Source: Flavobacteriales bacterium
GTDB lineage: Bacteria; Bacteroidota; Bacteroidia; Flavobacteriales_F; PHOS-HE28
Direction: 5' to 3'
DNA length: 64,000 nt
Assembly: GCA_016705955.1 (NCBI GenBank)
Contig: JADJKO010000010.1
Coordinates: 62,001 to 126,000 of the forward strand
In this document: piece after piece, positions 56,044 to 64,000 of the stretch
Position numbering within the stretch: position 1 is the stretch's first letter
How the letters are laid out: each line of letters opens with the position of its first letter
Made by a program: the position numbers and the translations under genes
Notes under the pieces: generated by a model
The model's input: only the letters and a program-made list of their open reading frames with translations
Told to the model about the DNA's origin: nothing
The model's database searches: none

Positions 56044-57010
56044 TCCGTGAGATGAAGGACAGCTATCCGCACATCAGCTTGGTGCGGCTCTGTCGATCAT
56101 TTGGTGTTACACGACAAGCCTTCTATCAGCACTTTTGGACGACCCAAGCCTATTGCATGGAACATGAACTGGTGCTGGTGCGCGTGCAGGAGATCCGCCA
56201 GGACCATCGGCGCTTGGGTACGCGTAAGTTGATGGACAAGCTCCAGCCCTTCCTCCTGGAGCACCACATCAAGATGGGCCGCGACGCGCTTCTTCGATCT
56301 GCTCGCCGATCACGGTCTGCTGGTACGACGGCTCCGCAAGTACATCCACACCACACGCTCATCGCACTGGTTACGCAAGTGGCCCAACCCGATCAAGGAC
56401 AGGAAGCTCACCGGACCTGGGCAGCTCTGGGTAAGCGATATCACCTACTTCAAGACCGGGAAGGAAGGCTACACTTACATCAGCTTGATCACCGACGCTT
56501 GGTCGCACCGCATCATGGGCCACCACTTGGCCACGGACCTTGAAGCAGCCAGCACATTGGAAGCCTTGCGCATGGCCATCGCACAGGCGGTCACCGTTCC
56601 CAAGGGCTTCGATCCATCACAGCGATCGTGGCGTGCAGTACTGTTCGCAAGCGTACGTGGATGTGCTGCAAGCCAATGGCATCGGCATAAGCATGACCGA
56701 GAAGGGCGCATCCCTGGAGAACGCCGTGGCCGAACGCATCAACGGGATCATCAAACAGGAATACCTCGATACATGGTGCATCGATACGGTTGCACAAGCG
56801 CGTGCCGCTCTGGAACGTGCCGTGTTCCTCTACAACTCCGATCGGCCGCACAACAGCATCAGCAATCTCACACCTGACCAAGCGCACACCGGTACCATGA
56901 AGATCAAACGGCTTTGGAAGAACTACTACCTCAAGCGAACACCTGTCAACGCAGTTCAGGACGTTCTCTCAACTGTAAACCTATCTTCGGACATCAACCA
57001 AAACCTGTAA
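56040..57010 (+). pseudogene. IS3 OrfB transposase, two apparent +1 insertions
   Basis: The integrase begins VIREMKDSYPHISLVRLCRS. Near 56286 an extra G breaks RDRFFDLLADHG. The middle part resumes in another frame with LWVSDITYFKTGKEG (first catalytic D). Near 56620 a second extra base precedes IHHSDRGVQYCSQAY (second D). The end carries LENAVAERINGIIKQEY (catalytic E). The DDE triad is complete if both bases are removed. Either the copy is dead or both are sequencing slips. Confidence 0.8.
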
Positions 57011-57212
57011 ACCTTTTTCAGGACGGGTCATCCTGATAGCTAGTAAACGCCCCCCCCCTGATATCCCTAACCAACCGTTCTGTGCCGTTGCAATGATCCC
57101 TCCATAGCACGACCATATCAACAACGTCATGCGGATAGTGTGGTAACCCAATACGTCCAATCTCATGGTTGAGCCACGACCAAACGATGAGTAACCCGAG
57201 TAATGGAAGCAC

Positions 57213-57432
57213 CTAACCAAGTTAGTTCGAGTAGGTAAACTCCGCTTTCAATGCCAATCATGTCAATCTCAGCTTGCTCTTTATACCGGCGCAGTGTCTT
57301 CGCCGATCGTTCCGCTTCACGAAAACCTTCGCAGTGGTCTTCCGTCTTCGGAAACCATGCGGCCCGTAGTCGTGATCGAATATCGCAAGCGCTTCGATCC
57401 CACCATCGTATTCTCCAAGCATCGCTCGCACA
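57213..57432. other. Intergenic region between interrupted gene and T9SS gene
   Basis: No gene was recognised. A run of nine C nearby (57050-57058, inside the interrupted gene) is a potential length-error site. Confidence 0.3.
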
Positions 57433-58185
57433 TCATGGCCTGCCACCCTCTGGCACGACCACGCGGAACGTCCGTGATGTTCGGCCATCGAACAACCGCA
57501 GGACGTAGATGCCCGCATTGCGCTGACCCAGGTCGATCCATTGTGCTGATGGAGAAGAACGAAACTCCTTCACCGATCGACCTTGCGCATCGAACAGTTC
57601 CAACTGCGCCGAAGCGGACAAGGATGCGGGCAACATAATACGGCCATCAGCGCCAGCCGTGAGCGTGGTGATCTCCACGAGCGCGGGGATCCCCGTAGTC
57701 AAGCACGTCGGTCCGCTGCCGATGCACTCCGTTGTTTCGGGCCAAGGATCCAACTCCCAAGGGGTCGGGAAGACCAGGAACCGAATGGGTAGGAAGTCAC
57801 CGGCGGTACAGCTCAGTGCGAGTTCCGGCGGGTCGAATTCGATGTAGAGCGAAGCGTTCTCCGAGACACCCGTTACGCCATGGATATCCTGAAAACTACC
57901 CGTAGAGCCGGTGATGGGAGGACCTGTATCGTCCATGCTACTGAACGACCGGATGACGAAACCGGTAGGCGTCCCTCCAGAGCAGAACACCACCGAAATG
58001 GAGGATGTGTTCATGGAATCCGGGCATATGATGAAGCTCATGCCCGGGATCGGTTCGCCGGGTTGCAAGGGGCCATCGTAACAATAGCAGAACTCCGTGA
58101 CATCGCAGATGATGTTCGGCGTCTGTGCTTGTGTCGATCGTGCTGCGAGGAGGACGACAACCATCATCATGAAGGACCTGCACAT
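57433..58185 (-). CDS. Small T9SS-secreted protein
   Basis: The protein has about 250 residues from MCRSFMMMVVVLLAARSTQAQ (signal peptide), with an alternative ATG at 58215. The N-terminal part is Cys-rich (ICDVTEFCYCYDG). The C-terminal sorting domain runs AQLELFDAQGRSVKEFRSS and GIYVLRLFDGRTSRTFRVVV, with an unusual tail PEGGRP. It lies in the insertion zone between pyrH and tsf. Confidence 0.78.
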   Translation of the reverse strand: MCRSFMMMVVVLLAARSTQAQTPNIICDVTEFCYCYDGPLQPGEPIPGMSFIICPDSMNTSSISVVFCSGGTPTGFVIRSFSSMDDTGPPITGSTGSFQDIHGVTGVSENASLYIEFDPPELALSCTAGDFLPIRFLVFPTPWELDPWPETTECIGSGPTCLTTGIPALVEITTLTAGADGRIMLPASLSASAQLELFDAQGRSVKEFRSSPSAQWIDLGQRNAGIYVLRLFDGRTSRTFRVVVPEGGRP

Positions 58186-58369
58186 GGATGATCGAGTGTT
58201 GGAACGGGTGTTCATTTCGCGACCGGGTCTATTACAACTCCTCCTGCCCAATGAAGTTCAAGCTTTGGCGGTCGTACTATGTGGCATCCAAGGTATCCCA
58301 TCTCGACCCAGTCGACGCGGTGAATTCGGCGCTCGGTCTCCTTGCTGCCCACGTTACTGCTGGTACGCA

Positions 58370-58395
58370 GAACGGCTCCCATCCGGGAGCCGTTC
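58370..58395 (-). terminator. Hairpin at the 3' end of the tsf operon
   Basis: GAACGGCTCCC pairs perfectly with GGGAGCCGTTC around ATCC, 23 bases after the tsf stop. No T-run follows, so it may be a processing or Rho-linked end. The rest of 58186-58417 holds no gene. Confidence 0.7.
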
Positions 58396-58417
58396 GCAAT
58401 TCCTGGTCGGAAACTCG

Positions 58418-59248
58418 TTACACCGTCAGCGAGTGCCGCTTGAAGCCAACGACCGTGAGGTCCTTGTCCGCGCTCTTCACGTACTGCTCCACGTTCAGCT
58501 TGTTGTCCTTGATGAATTCCTGAGCGAGCAACGTGCTCTCCTTGAAGAACTTGTTCAGGCGGCCCATGGCGATCTTCTCGGCCATCTCGGCGGGCTTGCC
58601 CTCTTGGATCGCGAGCTCCTTCCCGATCTCGATCTCCTTGTCGATGATGTTCTGCGGCGTGGTCTCCTTGCTCAACGCGATCGGGCCCATGGCCGCCACT
58701 TGCATCGCGACGTCCTTGGCCACGTTCTCGAAACCGGCCTTGCTCAATCCTACGAGGCTGCCCACCTTGTTACCGGGGTGGTTGTAAGCGTACACATACG
58801 CCGCATCGAGCAGGTGGCATGCGCTCACTTCGATCTTCTCGCCGATCACGCCGGTCTGTTCGATCAACTTCTCCGCGATCGTCTGTCCGTTGCTGTCGTA
58901 GGCGAGTGCCTTCAGCGCATCCACGCTATCCGCACCCTTCTCAAGAGCGATGGTGGCGATGCGGGTGGCCATGGCCGCGAAGTCCGCGTTCTTGGCCATG
59001 AAGTCGGTCTCGCAGTTGGTGCAAACCAGAACCCCGCGCTTGCCATCCGCGCTGATCACGCCGATGACCTGTCCTTCGGAGGCGTCCCGATCGGCGCGCT
59101 TCGCAGCGACCTTCTGGCCCTTCTTCCGCAGGATGTCGATGGCGGCATCGAAGTCGCCGTTCGCCTCGGTGAGGGCCTGCTTGCAATCCATCATACCCGC
59201 GCCGGTGATCTGGCGGAGCTTGTTCACATCGGTGGCGGTAATGGCCAT
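58418..59248 (-). CDS. tsf: Elongation factor Ts
   Basis: The protein has 276 residues. It is the nucleotide exchange factor for EF-Tu. The start MAITATDVNKLRQITGAGMM at 59248 contains the UBA-like N-domain. Conserved parts are DFDAAIDILRKKGQKVAAKR, VLVCTNCETDFMAKNADF (core) and a dimerisation region ending VGFKRHSLTV. It follows rpsB with an 87-base gap containing a REP-like palindrome. Confidence 0.96.
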   Translation of the reverse strand: MAITATDVNKLRQITGAGMMDCKQALTEANGDFDAAIDILRKKGQKVAAKRADRDASEGQVIGVISADGKRGVLVCTNCETDFMAKNADFAAMATRIATIALEKGADSVDALKALAYDSNGQTIAEKLIEQTGVIGEKIEVSACHLLDAAYVYAYNHPGNKVGSLVGLSKAGFENVAKDVAMQVAAMGPIALSKETTPQNIIDKEIEIGKELAIQEGKPAEMAEKIAMGRLNKFFKESTLLAQEFIKDNKLNVEQYVKSADKDLTVVGFKRHSLTV

Positions 59249-59277
59249 GGTTGTCATAGTTGTGGGTTTGGTCGGGG

Positions 59278-59312
59278 CGGACGTCATTCCGGGCTTCACC
59301 CGGGATCCCGTC
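59278..59312. repeat. REP-like palindrome between rpsB and tsf
   Basis: CATTCCGGGCTTCACCCGGG with arms CCGGG/CCCGG in reverse orientation matches the palindromic element of the 14-kb block. Confidence 0.6.
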
Positions 59313-59335
59313 CTCGCATGTCTATACGGAGTGGA

Positions 59336-60226
59336 TCACGCCTTCTCCTCGGTCGCTTCGCTATCGGCAGCGGCCTCGGTGGTAGCAGGCTCCGCAACAG
59401 GAGCTTCGGTGGTAGGCTCAACGCCAGCGGCCTTCGTGGCAGCAGGTTCAGCTACCGCGGCCTCAACGGTCCGAGGCGCAGCGTCACCTGTCTCGGCACC
59501 ATCCTCCTCCGCTCCTTCGTCCACAGCGGTCTTGTCGTTCTTGCGTTCCTCCAAGCCTTCGTTGATCGCGGCGATCATGGTGTCCACGATCAGCTCGATG
59601 CTCTTGGTCGCATCATCATTCGCAGGGATCGCGAAATCCACCAAAGTGGGATCGCTGTTGGTATCCACCATCGCGAACGTGGGGATGTTCAGCTTGCGGG
59701 CCTCGGCCACGGCGATATGCTCCTTCACGATGTCCACGATGAACAACGCGCTGGGCAATCGGGTAAGATCGGCGATGGAACCAAGGTTCTTCTCCATCTT
59801 CTCCCGCTGGCGGCTCACTTGCAAACGCTCTCGCTTGCTCATGTTGTTGAACGTGCCGTCGATCTTCATCCGGTCGATGGTCGCCATCTTCTTGATGGTA
59901 CGACGGATGGTGCCGAAGTTGGTGAGCATACCACCGCTCCAACGCTCGGTGACGTAAGGCATGCCCGTGGTCTTCACCTTCTCGGTCACGATGTCCTTCG
60001 CCTGCTTCTTGGTAGCCACGAAAAGGACCTTCTTACCGCTCTTCGCGATGTTCTTCATCGCTGCGGCGGCCTCCTCCAGCTTCGCGCTGGTCTTGTTCAG
60101 GTCGATGATGTGGATCCCCTTCTTCTCGCCGAAGATGTACGGGGCCATGTTGGGGTTCCACTTCCGGCGCAAATGGCCGAAGTGTACACCCGCGTCGAGT
60201 AGTTGTTGGAATTCGAGACGTGCCAT
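59336..60226 (-). CDS. rpsB: 30S ribosomal protein S2
   Basis: The protein has 296 residues from MARLEFQQLLDAGVHFGHLR. Signature blocks are RKWNPNMAPYIFGEKKGIHI, VTERWSGGMLTNFGTIR and LPSALFIVDIVKEHIAVAEA. A long Ala/Thr/Glu-rich C-terminal extension of about 60 residues follows the S2 core, as seen in several Bacteroidota. Part of rplM-rpsI-rpsB-tsf. Confidence 0.96.
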   Translation of the reverse strand: MARLEFQQLLDAGVHFGHLRRKWNPNMAPYIFGEKKGIHIIDLNKTSAKLEEAAAAMKNIAKSGKKVLFVATKKQAKDIVTEKVKTTGMPYVTERWSGGMLTNFGTIRRTIKKMATIDRMKIDGTFNNMSKRERLQVSRQREKMEKNLGSIADLTRLPSALFIVDIVKEHIAVAEARKLNIPTFAMVDTNSDPTLVDFAIPANDDATKSIELIVDTMIAAINEGLEERKNDKTAVDEGAEEDGAETGDAAPRTVEAAVAEPAATKAAGVEPTTEAPVAEPATTEAAADSEATEEKA

Positions 60227-60356
60227 GATGTTCAATTCACTTTCCTTGTTCCCGTTGGTACAGGCATCCTGGTGGTAGCGTATGTGTCACTTCGAGCGGA
60301 GCCGGGAAGTACACGTACAGTCCGCCAGGATTGGATCCTGAACAAGCGTAGGGACC

Positions 60357-60743
60357 TTAACGCTTGCTGAACTGGAAGCGCTTACGCGCCTTCTTGCGTC
60401 CGAACTTCTTCCGTTCCACGGCGCGTGGGTCACGGGTCATCAGTTCTTCCGCCTTGAGTTTCGGTTTGTGCTCGGCATCGATCTTCACCAATGCGCGGGC
60501 GATGCCCAGACGCACGGCGTCCACCTGGCCGGTGATCCCGCCGCCATCCACGGTCGCCATCACGTCGTACTTGCCAACGGTGTCGGTAAGCTTGAACGCC
60601 TGCTCCAACTTGAATTGTTGCAGCATGATGGGGAAGTATTCCTTGCTGTCACGGCCGTTGACCGTGATGATGCCTTTGCCCTCCGTGAGGTTCACGCGCG
60701 CCACGGCTGTCTTGCGGCGTCCCAGGCTGTTGGTGGTTGCCAT
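60357..60743 (-). CDS. rpsI: 30S ribosomal protein S9
   Basis: The protein has 128 residues. NSLGRRKTAVARVNLTEGKG and DGGGITGQVDAVRLGIARAL are typical, and the conserved C-terminal KKARKRFQFSKR reaches the P-site tRNA. One base separates it from rplM. Confidence 0.97.
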   Translation of the reverse strand: MATTNSLGRRKTAVARVNLTEGKGIITVNGRDSKEYFPIMLQQFKLEQAFKLTDTVGKYDVMATVDGGGITGQVDAVRLGIARALVKIDAEHKPKLKAEELMTRDPRAVERKKFGRKKARKRFQFSKR

Positions 60744-60744
60744 C

Positions 60745-61200
60745 TTACTTGATCGTATTCAGGTCGAATGAACGCGGCTTCTGTGCTTCATGCTCGTGCG
60801 TGGCACCGGCCACCACATGCAGGTTGTTGAAGAGGCGACGGCCGAGGGTGTTCTTGGGGAGCATGCCGCGAACGGCGATCTCCACCATGGCCTCGGGCTT
60901 GCGCGCCATCAGCTTGTGGGCGGGCTCGCGGGTCTGTCCACCCGGATAGAGGCTGTACCGCTGGTACTCCTTGTCCTTCATCTTGTTACCGGTCAGGCGC
61001 ACCTTGTCGGCATTGATGATGATGACGTGATCGCCACAGTTCACATGCGGTGTGAAGGTGGGCTTGTGCTTTCCGCGAACGAGCATGGCCACCTTGCTAG
61101 CAAGGCGTCCAAGTACTTCATTCTCAGCGTCTACCAGCAACCATTCGGGCTGAACGGTGGCCGCGTTGGCCATGCTGGTGGTGTGGGTAGTGGATGCCAC
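60745..61200 (-). CDS. rplM: 50S ribosomal protein L13
   Basis: The protein has 151 residues (a start at 61173 would give 142). It carries WLLVDAENEVLGRLASKVAM, NCGDHVIIINADKVRLTGNK and AVRGMLPKNTLGRRL. It is the first gene of the ribosomal run and has a clear promoter upstream. Confidence 0.96.
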   Translation of the reverse strand: MASTTHTTSMANAATVQPEWLLVDAENEVLGRLASKVAMLVRGKHKPTFTPHVNCGDHVIIINADKVRLTGNKMKDKEYQRYSLYPGGQTREPAHKLMARKPEAMVEIAVRGMLPKNTLGRRLFNNLHVVAGATHEHEAQKPRSFDLNTIK

Positions 61201-61242
61201 GGTCGTGCGTGTATGAGTGGATAGGTCCCTGAAAACGGGCTG

Positions 61243-61275
61243 CGAATATAGCGGCTTTCCGTGAAAATGAACAAA
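61243..61275 (-). promoter_or_regulatory. Promoter of rplM-rpsI-rpsB-tsf
   Basis: On the minus strand, TTTG (61275-61272), 21 bases, then TATATTCG (61250-61243). This fits TTTG-N19-21-TAnnTTTG in all but one base, 43 bases before the rplM start. Confidence 0.6.
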
Positions 61276-61332
61276 GGCACGTTCATCCTCTTTTTCTTTC
61301 CCGCAAGGGATCGATGGGGCCGGACCTTCTCT

Positions 61333-62523
61333 TCAGATCACTCCCAAGGCCTTGCCCACCTTGCCGAAGGCGGCCAACGCATGATCGATATGGGCTTCCG
61401 TGTGGGACGCGCTCAGTTGCACACGGATCCGGGCCGTGTCCTTGGGCACCACCGGGAAGAAGAACCCGATCACATAGATCCCCTCCTTCAGCAGTTCGTC
61501 CGCCATGGTCTGGCTCAATTTGGCATCGCCGAGCATCACCGGTACGATGGCGGAATCGGCGCCACGGGTCTTGAATCCCAGTGCTTCGATCCCGGTGCGG
61601 AAGTGGTTTACGTTCCGTTCCAGACGGTCACGGAGTTCGGTACTTGCTGTCAGCAGTTCGATCACTTTGATGGAAGCCCCGACGATCGACGGTGCCAACG
61701 AATTGCTGAAGAGGTAGGGCCGACTGCGTTGGCGCAGCATGTCGATGACCTCCTTGCGGCCGGTGGTGTATCCGCCCATCGCACCGCCCAGCGCTTTGCC
61801 CAAGGTTCCGGTGATGATGTCCACGCGACCCATCACCCCGCAGTGTTCCACACTACCACGACCGGTCCTGCCGATGAAGCCTGCCGCGTGGCATTCGTCC
61901 ACCATCACCATCGCTTCGTACTTGTCGGCAAGGTCGCAGACGCCTTTCAGATCGGCCACGATGCCATCCATGCTGAAGACGCCGTCGGTAACGATGATGA
62001 TGTGCCTTGCACCATCCGCCCGGGCCATGTTCAACTGTACCTCCAGATCGGCCATGTCGTTGTTCGCGTAGCGATAGCGCATGGCTTTGCACAAGCGCAC
62101 ACCATCGATGATGCTGGCGTGGTTGAGCGAATCACTGATGATCGCATCCTCTTCACCCAGCAAAGGCTCGAACACGCCACCGTTCGCATCAAAGCATGCT
62201 GCATAGAGGATGGTGTCCTCGGTTCCGTGGAACGCAGCCAATTTCTCCTCCAGCTCTTTGTGGATATCCTGCGTGCCGCAGATGAAGCGGACGCTGCTCA
62301 TTCCATAGCCATGGCTGTCGAGCGTAGCGTGCGCCGCTGCGACCACATCCGGATGCGAACTGAGGCCGAGGTAGTTGTTGGCGCAGAAGTTCAGGACTGA
62401 ACGGCCATTCACAGTGATCTCCGCCGCTTGTTCGCTGGTGATGATGCGTTCTCGCTTGTACAGTCCAGCTTCTTCAATGGACTGGAGTTCCTGAGCCAAG
62501 TGCTGCTTGATCTTGCCGTACAT
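61333..62523 (-). CDS. kbl: Glycine C-acetyltransferase (2-amino-3-ketobutyrate CoA ligase)
   Basis: The protein has 396 residues from MYGKIKQHLAQELQSIEEAG. It is a PLP enzyme of the alpha-oxoamine synthase family; with threonine dehydrogenase it turns threonine into glycine and acetyl-CoA. Conserved parts are NYLGLSSHPDVVAAAHATLD, SLNHASIIDGVRLCKA, VMVDECHAAGFIG and the PLP lysine in DIITGTLGKALGGAMGG. Related family members (serine palmitoyl- or 8-amino-7-oxononanoate-type) are less likely given the N-terminus. No threonine dehydrogenase is adjacent. Confidence 0.9.
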   Translation of the reverse strand: MYGKIKQHLAQELQSIEEAGLYKRERIITSEQAAEITVNGRSVLNFCANNYLGLSSHPDVVAAAHATLDSHGYGMSSVRFICGTQDIHKELEEKLAAFHGTEDTILYAACFDANGGVFEPLLGEEDAIISDSLNHASIIDGVRLCKAMRYRYANNDMADLEVQLNMARADGARHIIIVTDGVFSMDGIVADLKGVCDLADKYEAMVMVDECHAAGFIGRTGRGSVEHCGVMGRVDIITGTLGKALGGAMGGYTTGRKEVIDMLRQRSRPYLFSNSLAPSIVGASIKVIELLTASTELRDRLERNVNHFRTGIEALGFKTRGADSAIVPVMLGDAKLSQTMADELLKEGIYVIGFFFPVVPKDTARIRVQLSASHTEAHIDHALAAFGKVGKALGVI

Positions 62524-62598
62524 GTGGGTGATGAAAATGGTCGGCAAGGTAACCGTGCCCTCCACAGCCTTGAAAGGATACAGAGCCCTTCTTAGCTA

Positions 62599-63528
62599 TC
62601 AGAACCCAAGGTCCGTGGACCGACCGGTCGTCCCGCTCACATTGAACGATGGATCCCGAAGGACCGGTGGTGGGATCTTCCATACCGGGCGCGGCACTGT
62701 GCCAAGATCCTTCGGGCCATAGCGCAGGACCAGGTAGATGACCACACCAATCTCCACCACGATGAACCCGATCACATAACTCGGGTCCATATCGTGCCAA
62801 GCCGGAAGGGCAGGCAGGACGAAAAAGGCGATGTTGCTGACGACCTGCATGATCAACAGCACGATGCCGCTGTGGGTCCTGTTATAGGTCCAACCCAGCA
62901 GGAGGGTAAGCCCAACCATGCTCACCAGGAACGCATACCACGGATAGCCCTCCGGCACACCTTCCCCCAACAACAACATGGGCAGGTACCAGAGCCCCCA
63001 AGCCAGCCCGGTAAGAACGCAGGCCGTGAATGCGGTGTAGCGTGCTTGTAAGCGGGTCACACAGAACTTCATCCATGTGGTCTCTTCCACCAGCGCAATG
63101 CCGATAATGAACGGCATGGTGTAAAGCATGGTTATGAATTGATGGTGGTCGCCATCGAAGAAGTTGGCCACTAACGCTCCCGGCCACTCCAGGATACCCG
63201 CAAGATCCGCGATCACCCAAGCCACGTAACAGAAAAGGAATTTCCACGAGAAGGCGAACGCGTAGAACCGGACCGGGACGCGCCAGACCCGGTAGGCGCT
63301 GAACAAGTGCGAAACGCCGGAACGGCCTTCAAGGTAATAGGTGATCCCAACGGCAAGGACCAGTGGCCAGAAGACGCGCAGCCGGAATATCGAATGCGCC
63401 AACGGGGCGTCGCGCAACCGGACACCCTCCGGCAGGAGATGGGCGGTGACCATGACGATGCCGAACTGGACCCCGAGAACAAGGACTGTAAGAATAAGGA
63501 CCGGGTAACGGGTGATCAAGGCCCTCAT
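62599..63528 (-). CDS. CPBP-family (CAAX-protease-like) membrane protein, degenerate active site
   Basis: The protein has 309 residues with about eight membrane helices. The layout fits the CPBP/Abi family: IIGIALVEETTWMKF at the first motif site and GLAWGLWYLP at the second. The arginine of EExxxR is not in place and the second-motif histidine is tyrosine. The third site (VSNIAFF) keeps only the asparagine. It may be a non-proteolytic relative. Confidence 0.6.
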   Translation of the reverse strand: MRALITRYPVLILTVLVLGVQFGIVMVTAHLLPEGVRLRDAPLAHSIFRLRVFWPLVLAVGITYYLEGRSGVSHLFSAYRVWRVPVRFYAFAFSWKFLFCYVAWVIADLAGILEWPGALVANFFDGDHHQFITMLYTMPFIIGIALVEETTWMKFCVTRLQARYTAFTACVLTGLAWGLWYLPMLLLGEGVPEGYPWYAFLVSMVGLTLLLGWTYNRTHSGIVLLIMQVVSNIAFFVLPALPAWHDMDPSYVIGFIVVEIGVVIYLVLRYGPKDLGTVPRPVWKIPPPVLRDPSFNVSGTTGRSTDLGF

Positions 63529-63639
63529 GGTGGGATCATTCGCCGGATATGCTTACCGGCGCGGCGCAAGATGCGAAAACCGCTGATCCATGCATGGCGG
63601 ATCGGACCATCCCTTCGAACTGCTGTACTGGAACCGGCC

Positions 63640-63936
63640 TCAGCCCTTGTCCACCACCCGGGGGACCTTGAAGTAGTCGCTGTCCTTCACCGGCGCGTTC
63701 TTCAAGGCGTCCTGCTTGGTGATCGTGATCTCGGCCACATCCTCACGCAGGTTGTTCTCGCCTTCGGTCATGAAGATCAAGGGTTCCACACCGGTGGTAT
63801 CCACCTCATTCAGTTTCTCCACGAAACCGAGGACCCGTTCCATGTCGGCGAGGATCGCCTTGCGCGCAGCCGGGTCGCTGTGATCCAAGCGGGCCAGTTC
63901 AGAAATTCGATCCAAGGTGGCGTCGTCGATCTTCAT
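63640..63936 (-). CDS. gatC: Asp/Glu-tRNA amidotransferase subunit C
   Basis: The protein has 98 residues. It is the small subunit of GatCAB, which amidates Glu-tRNA(Gln) or Asp-tRNA(Asn). It reads MKIDDATLDRISELARLDHS, GFVEKLNEVDTTGVEPLIF, NNLREDVAEI and ends with DYFKVPRVVDKG, the C-terminal signature. Confidence 0.93.
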   Translation of the reverse strand: MKIDDATLDRISELARLDHSDPAARKAILADMERVLGFVEKLNEVDTTGVEPLIFMTEGENNLREDVAEITITKQDALKNAPVKDSDYFKVPRVVDKG

Positions 63937-63951
63937 GTTCCGTTCTCTTGT

Positions 63952-64000
63952 TCAGGCTTCCAGCAATGGACCTTCGATCACCGCGTAGACCTGCTTGCGC
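63952..64000 (-). CDS. C-terminal end of an unidentified gene
   Basis: The minus strand from the right edge reads KQVYAVIEGPLLEA before a TGA at 63954-63952. It ends 16 bases before gatC starts. Too little is present to identify it. Confidence 0.4.
   Translation of the reverse strand, partial: RKQVYAVIEGPLLEA

Larger units (their letters stand above)
55609..57030 (+). mobile_element. IS3-family insertion sequence, about 1.42 kb
   Basis: The ends are imperfect inverted repeats of about 24 bases: TGACTCGTCCTGATCC... at 55609-55632 and its partner at 57007-57030 ending GACGGGTCA. The flanking TCC at 55606-55608 and 57031-57033 is a 3-bp target duplication. It contains orfA (55648-56043) and a broken orfB (56040-57010). 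It sits inside a minus-strand gene. Confidence 0.85.
55020..57212 (-). pseudogene. Envelope-type protein gene interrupted by an IS3 element
   Basis: The first part (57212 to 57031) begins MLPLLGLLIVWSW and reaches GGAFTSYQ; the second (55605 to 55020) continues EGSTVAVDVPKPDLMYG and ends HDIPSP. Removing 55609-57030 plus one 3-base duplicate rejoins them in frame, giving 255 residues. The second half has alternating strands (FGVGFGLAMNLAQYE, VGSAIRFGGRYSRVIW) like an outer-membrane barrel. No named family. It is interrupted and so presumably inactive. Confidence 0.75.

Overview
The window reads as a GC-rich member of the Bacteroidota, probably a Flavobacteriales-like lineage. The evidence is type IX secretion (T9SS) C-terminal domains, a DUF5686/carboxypeptidase-regulatory outer-membrane protein, promoters of the TTTG / TAnnTTTG type, a RimP-NusA-IF-2 operon, and 2-oxoglutarate dehydrogenase E1/E2. 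It is a chromosomal segment with housekeeping genes on the minus strand and accessory patches between them.

Layout. 1-1.0 kb: the start of a c-type cytochrome gene leaving the window, and a SPOR-like secreted protein. 1.1-5.7 kb: rimP-nusA-infB with a terminator-like hairpin in the leader. 5.7-10.3 kb: an accessory island holding a T9SS-gene remnant, a DUF4209-like protein with a HEPN-type RxxxxH motif, an IS110-family transposase with a possible bridge-RNA leader, and a 28-copy 21-bp tandem array. 10.4-18.2 kb: secreted repeat and propeller proteins, an 81-bp repeat block, then a coupled run of MOSC protein, YhhQ-like transporter and GNAT acetyltransferase. 18.2-24 kb: diheme cytochrome, a NuoE/NuoF-like flavoprotein, small envelope proteins and methyltransferases. 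23.8-35.0 kb: CcsBA (cytochrome c maturation) converging on a six-gene electron-transfer operon. 35.4-42.2 kb: a REP-associated transposase with its probable palindrome array, odhB, odhA, hypotheticals and DinB. 42.3-51 kb: a T9SS protein, polyprenyl synthase, rmlA, an RND exporter and a DUF5686 protein. 51-64 kb: radical SAM protein, frr, FkbM methyltransferase, pyrH, decayed genes and an IS3 element, then tsf, rpsB, rpsI, rplM, kbl, a CPBP-like protein and gatC.

The most interesting unit is the operon at 26972-35036. It encodes a membrane b-type cytochrome with two histidine pairs 14 residues apart, a membrane-anchored ferredoxin/FAD oxidoreductase, a 20-heme and a 22-heme c-type cytochrome, a predicted outer-membrane barrel and an OB-fold lipoprotein. 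Almost every junction overlaps by 1-4 bases. Together with the neighbouring CcsBA it looks like a complete route for electrons from the cytoplasm across both membranes. The function is inferred from parts and order, not from a known named system.

Several genes show single-base frame breaks (first cytochrome, CcsBA, OdhB, IS3 OrfB). Some lie in homopolymers, so assembly error is a live explanation and should be excluded before calling pseudogenes. No tRNA, rRNA or CRISPR array was recognised.
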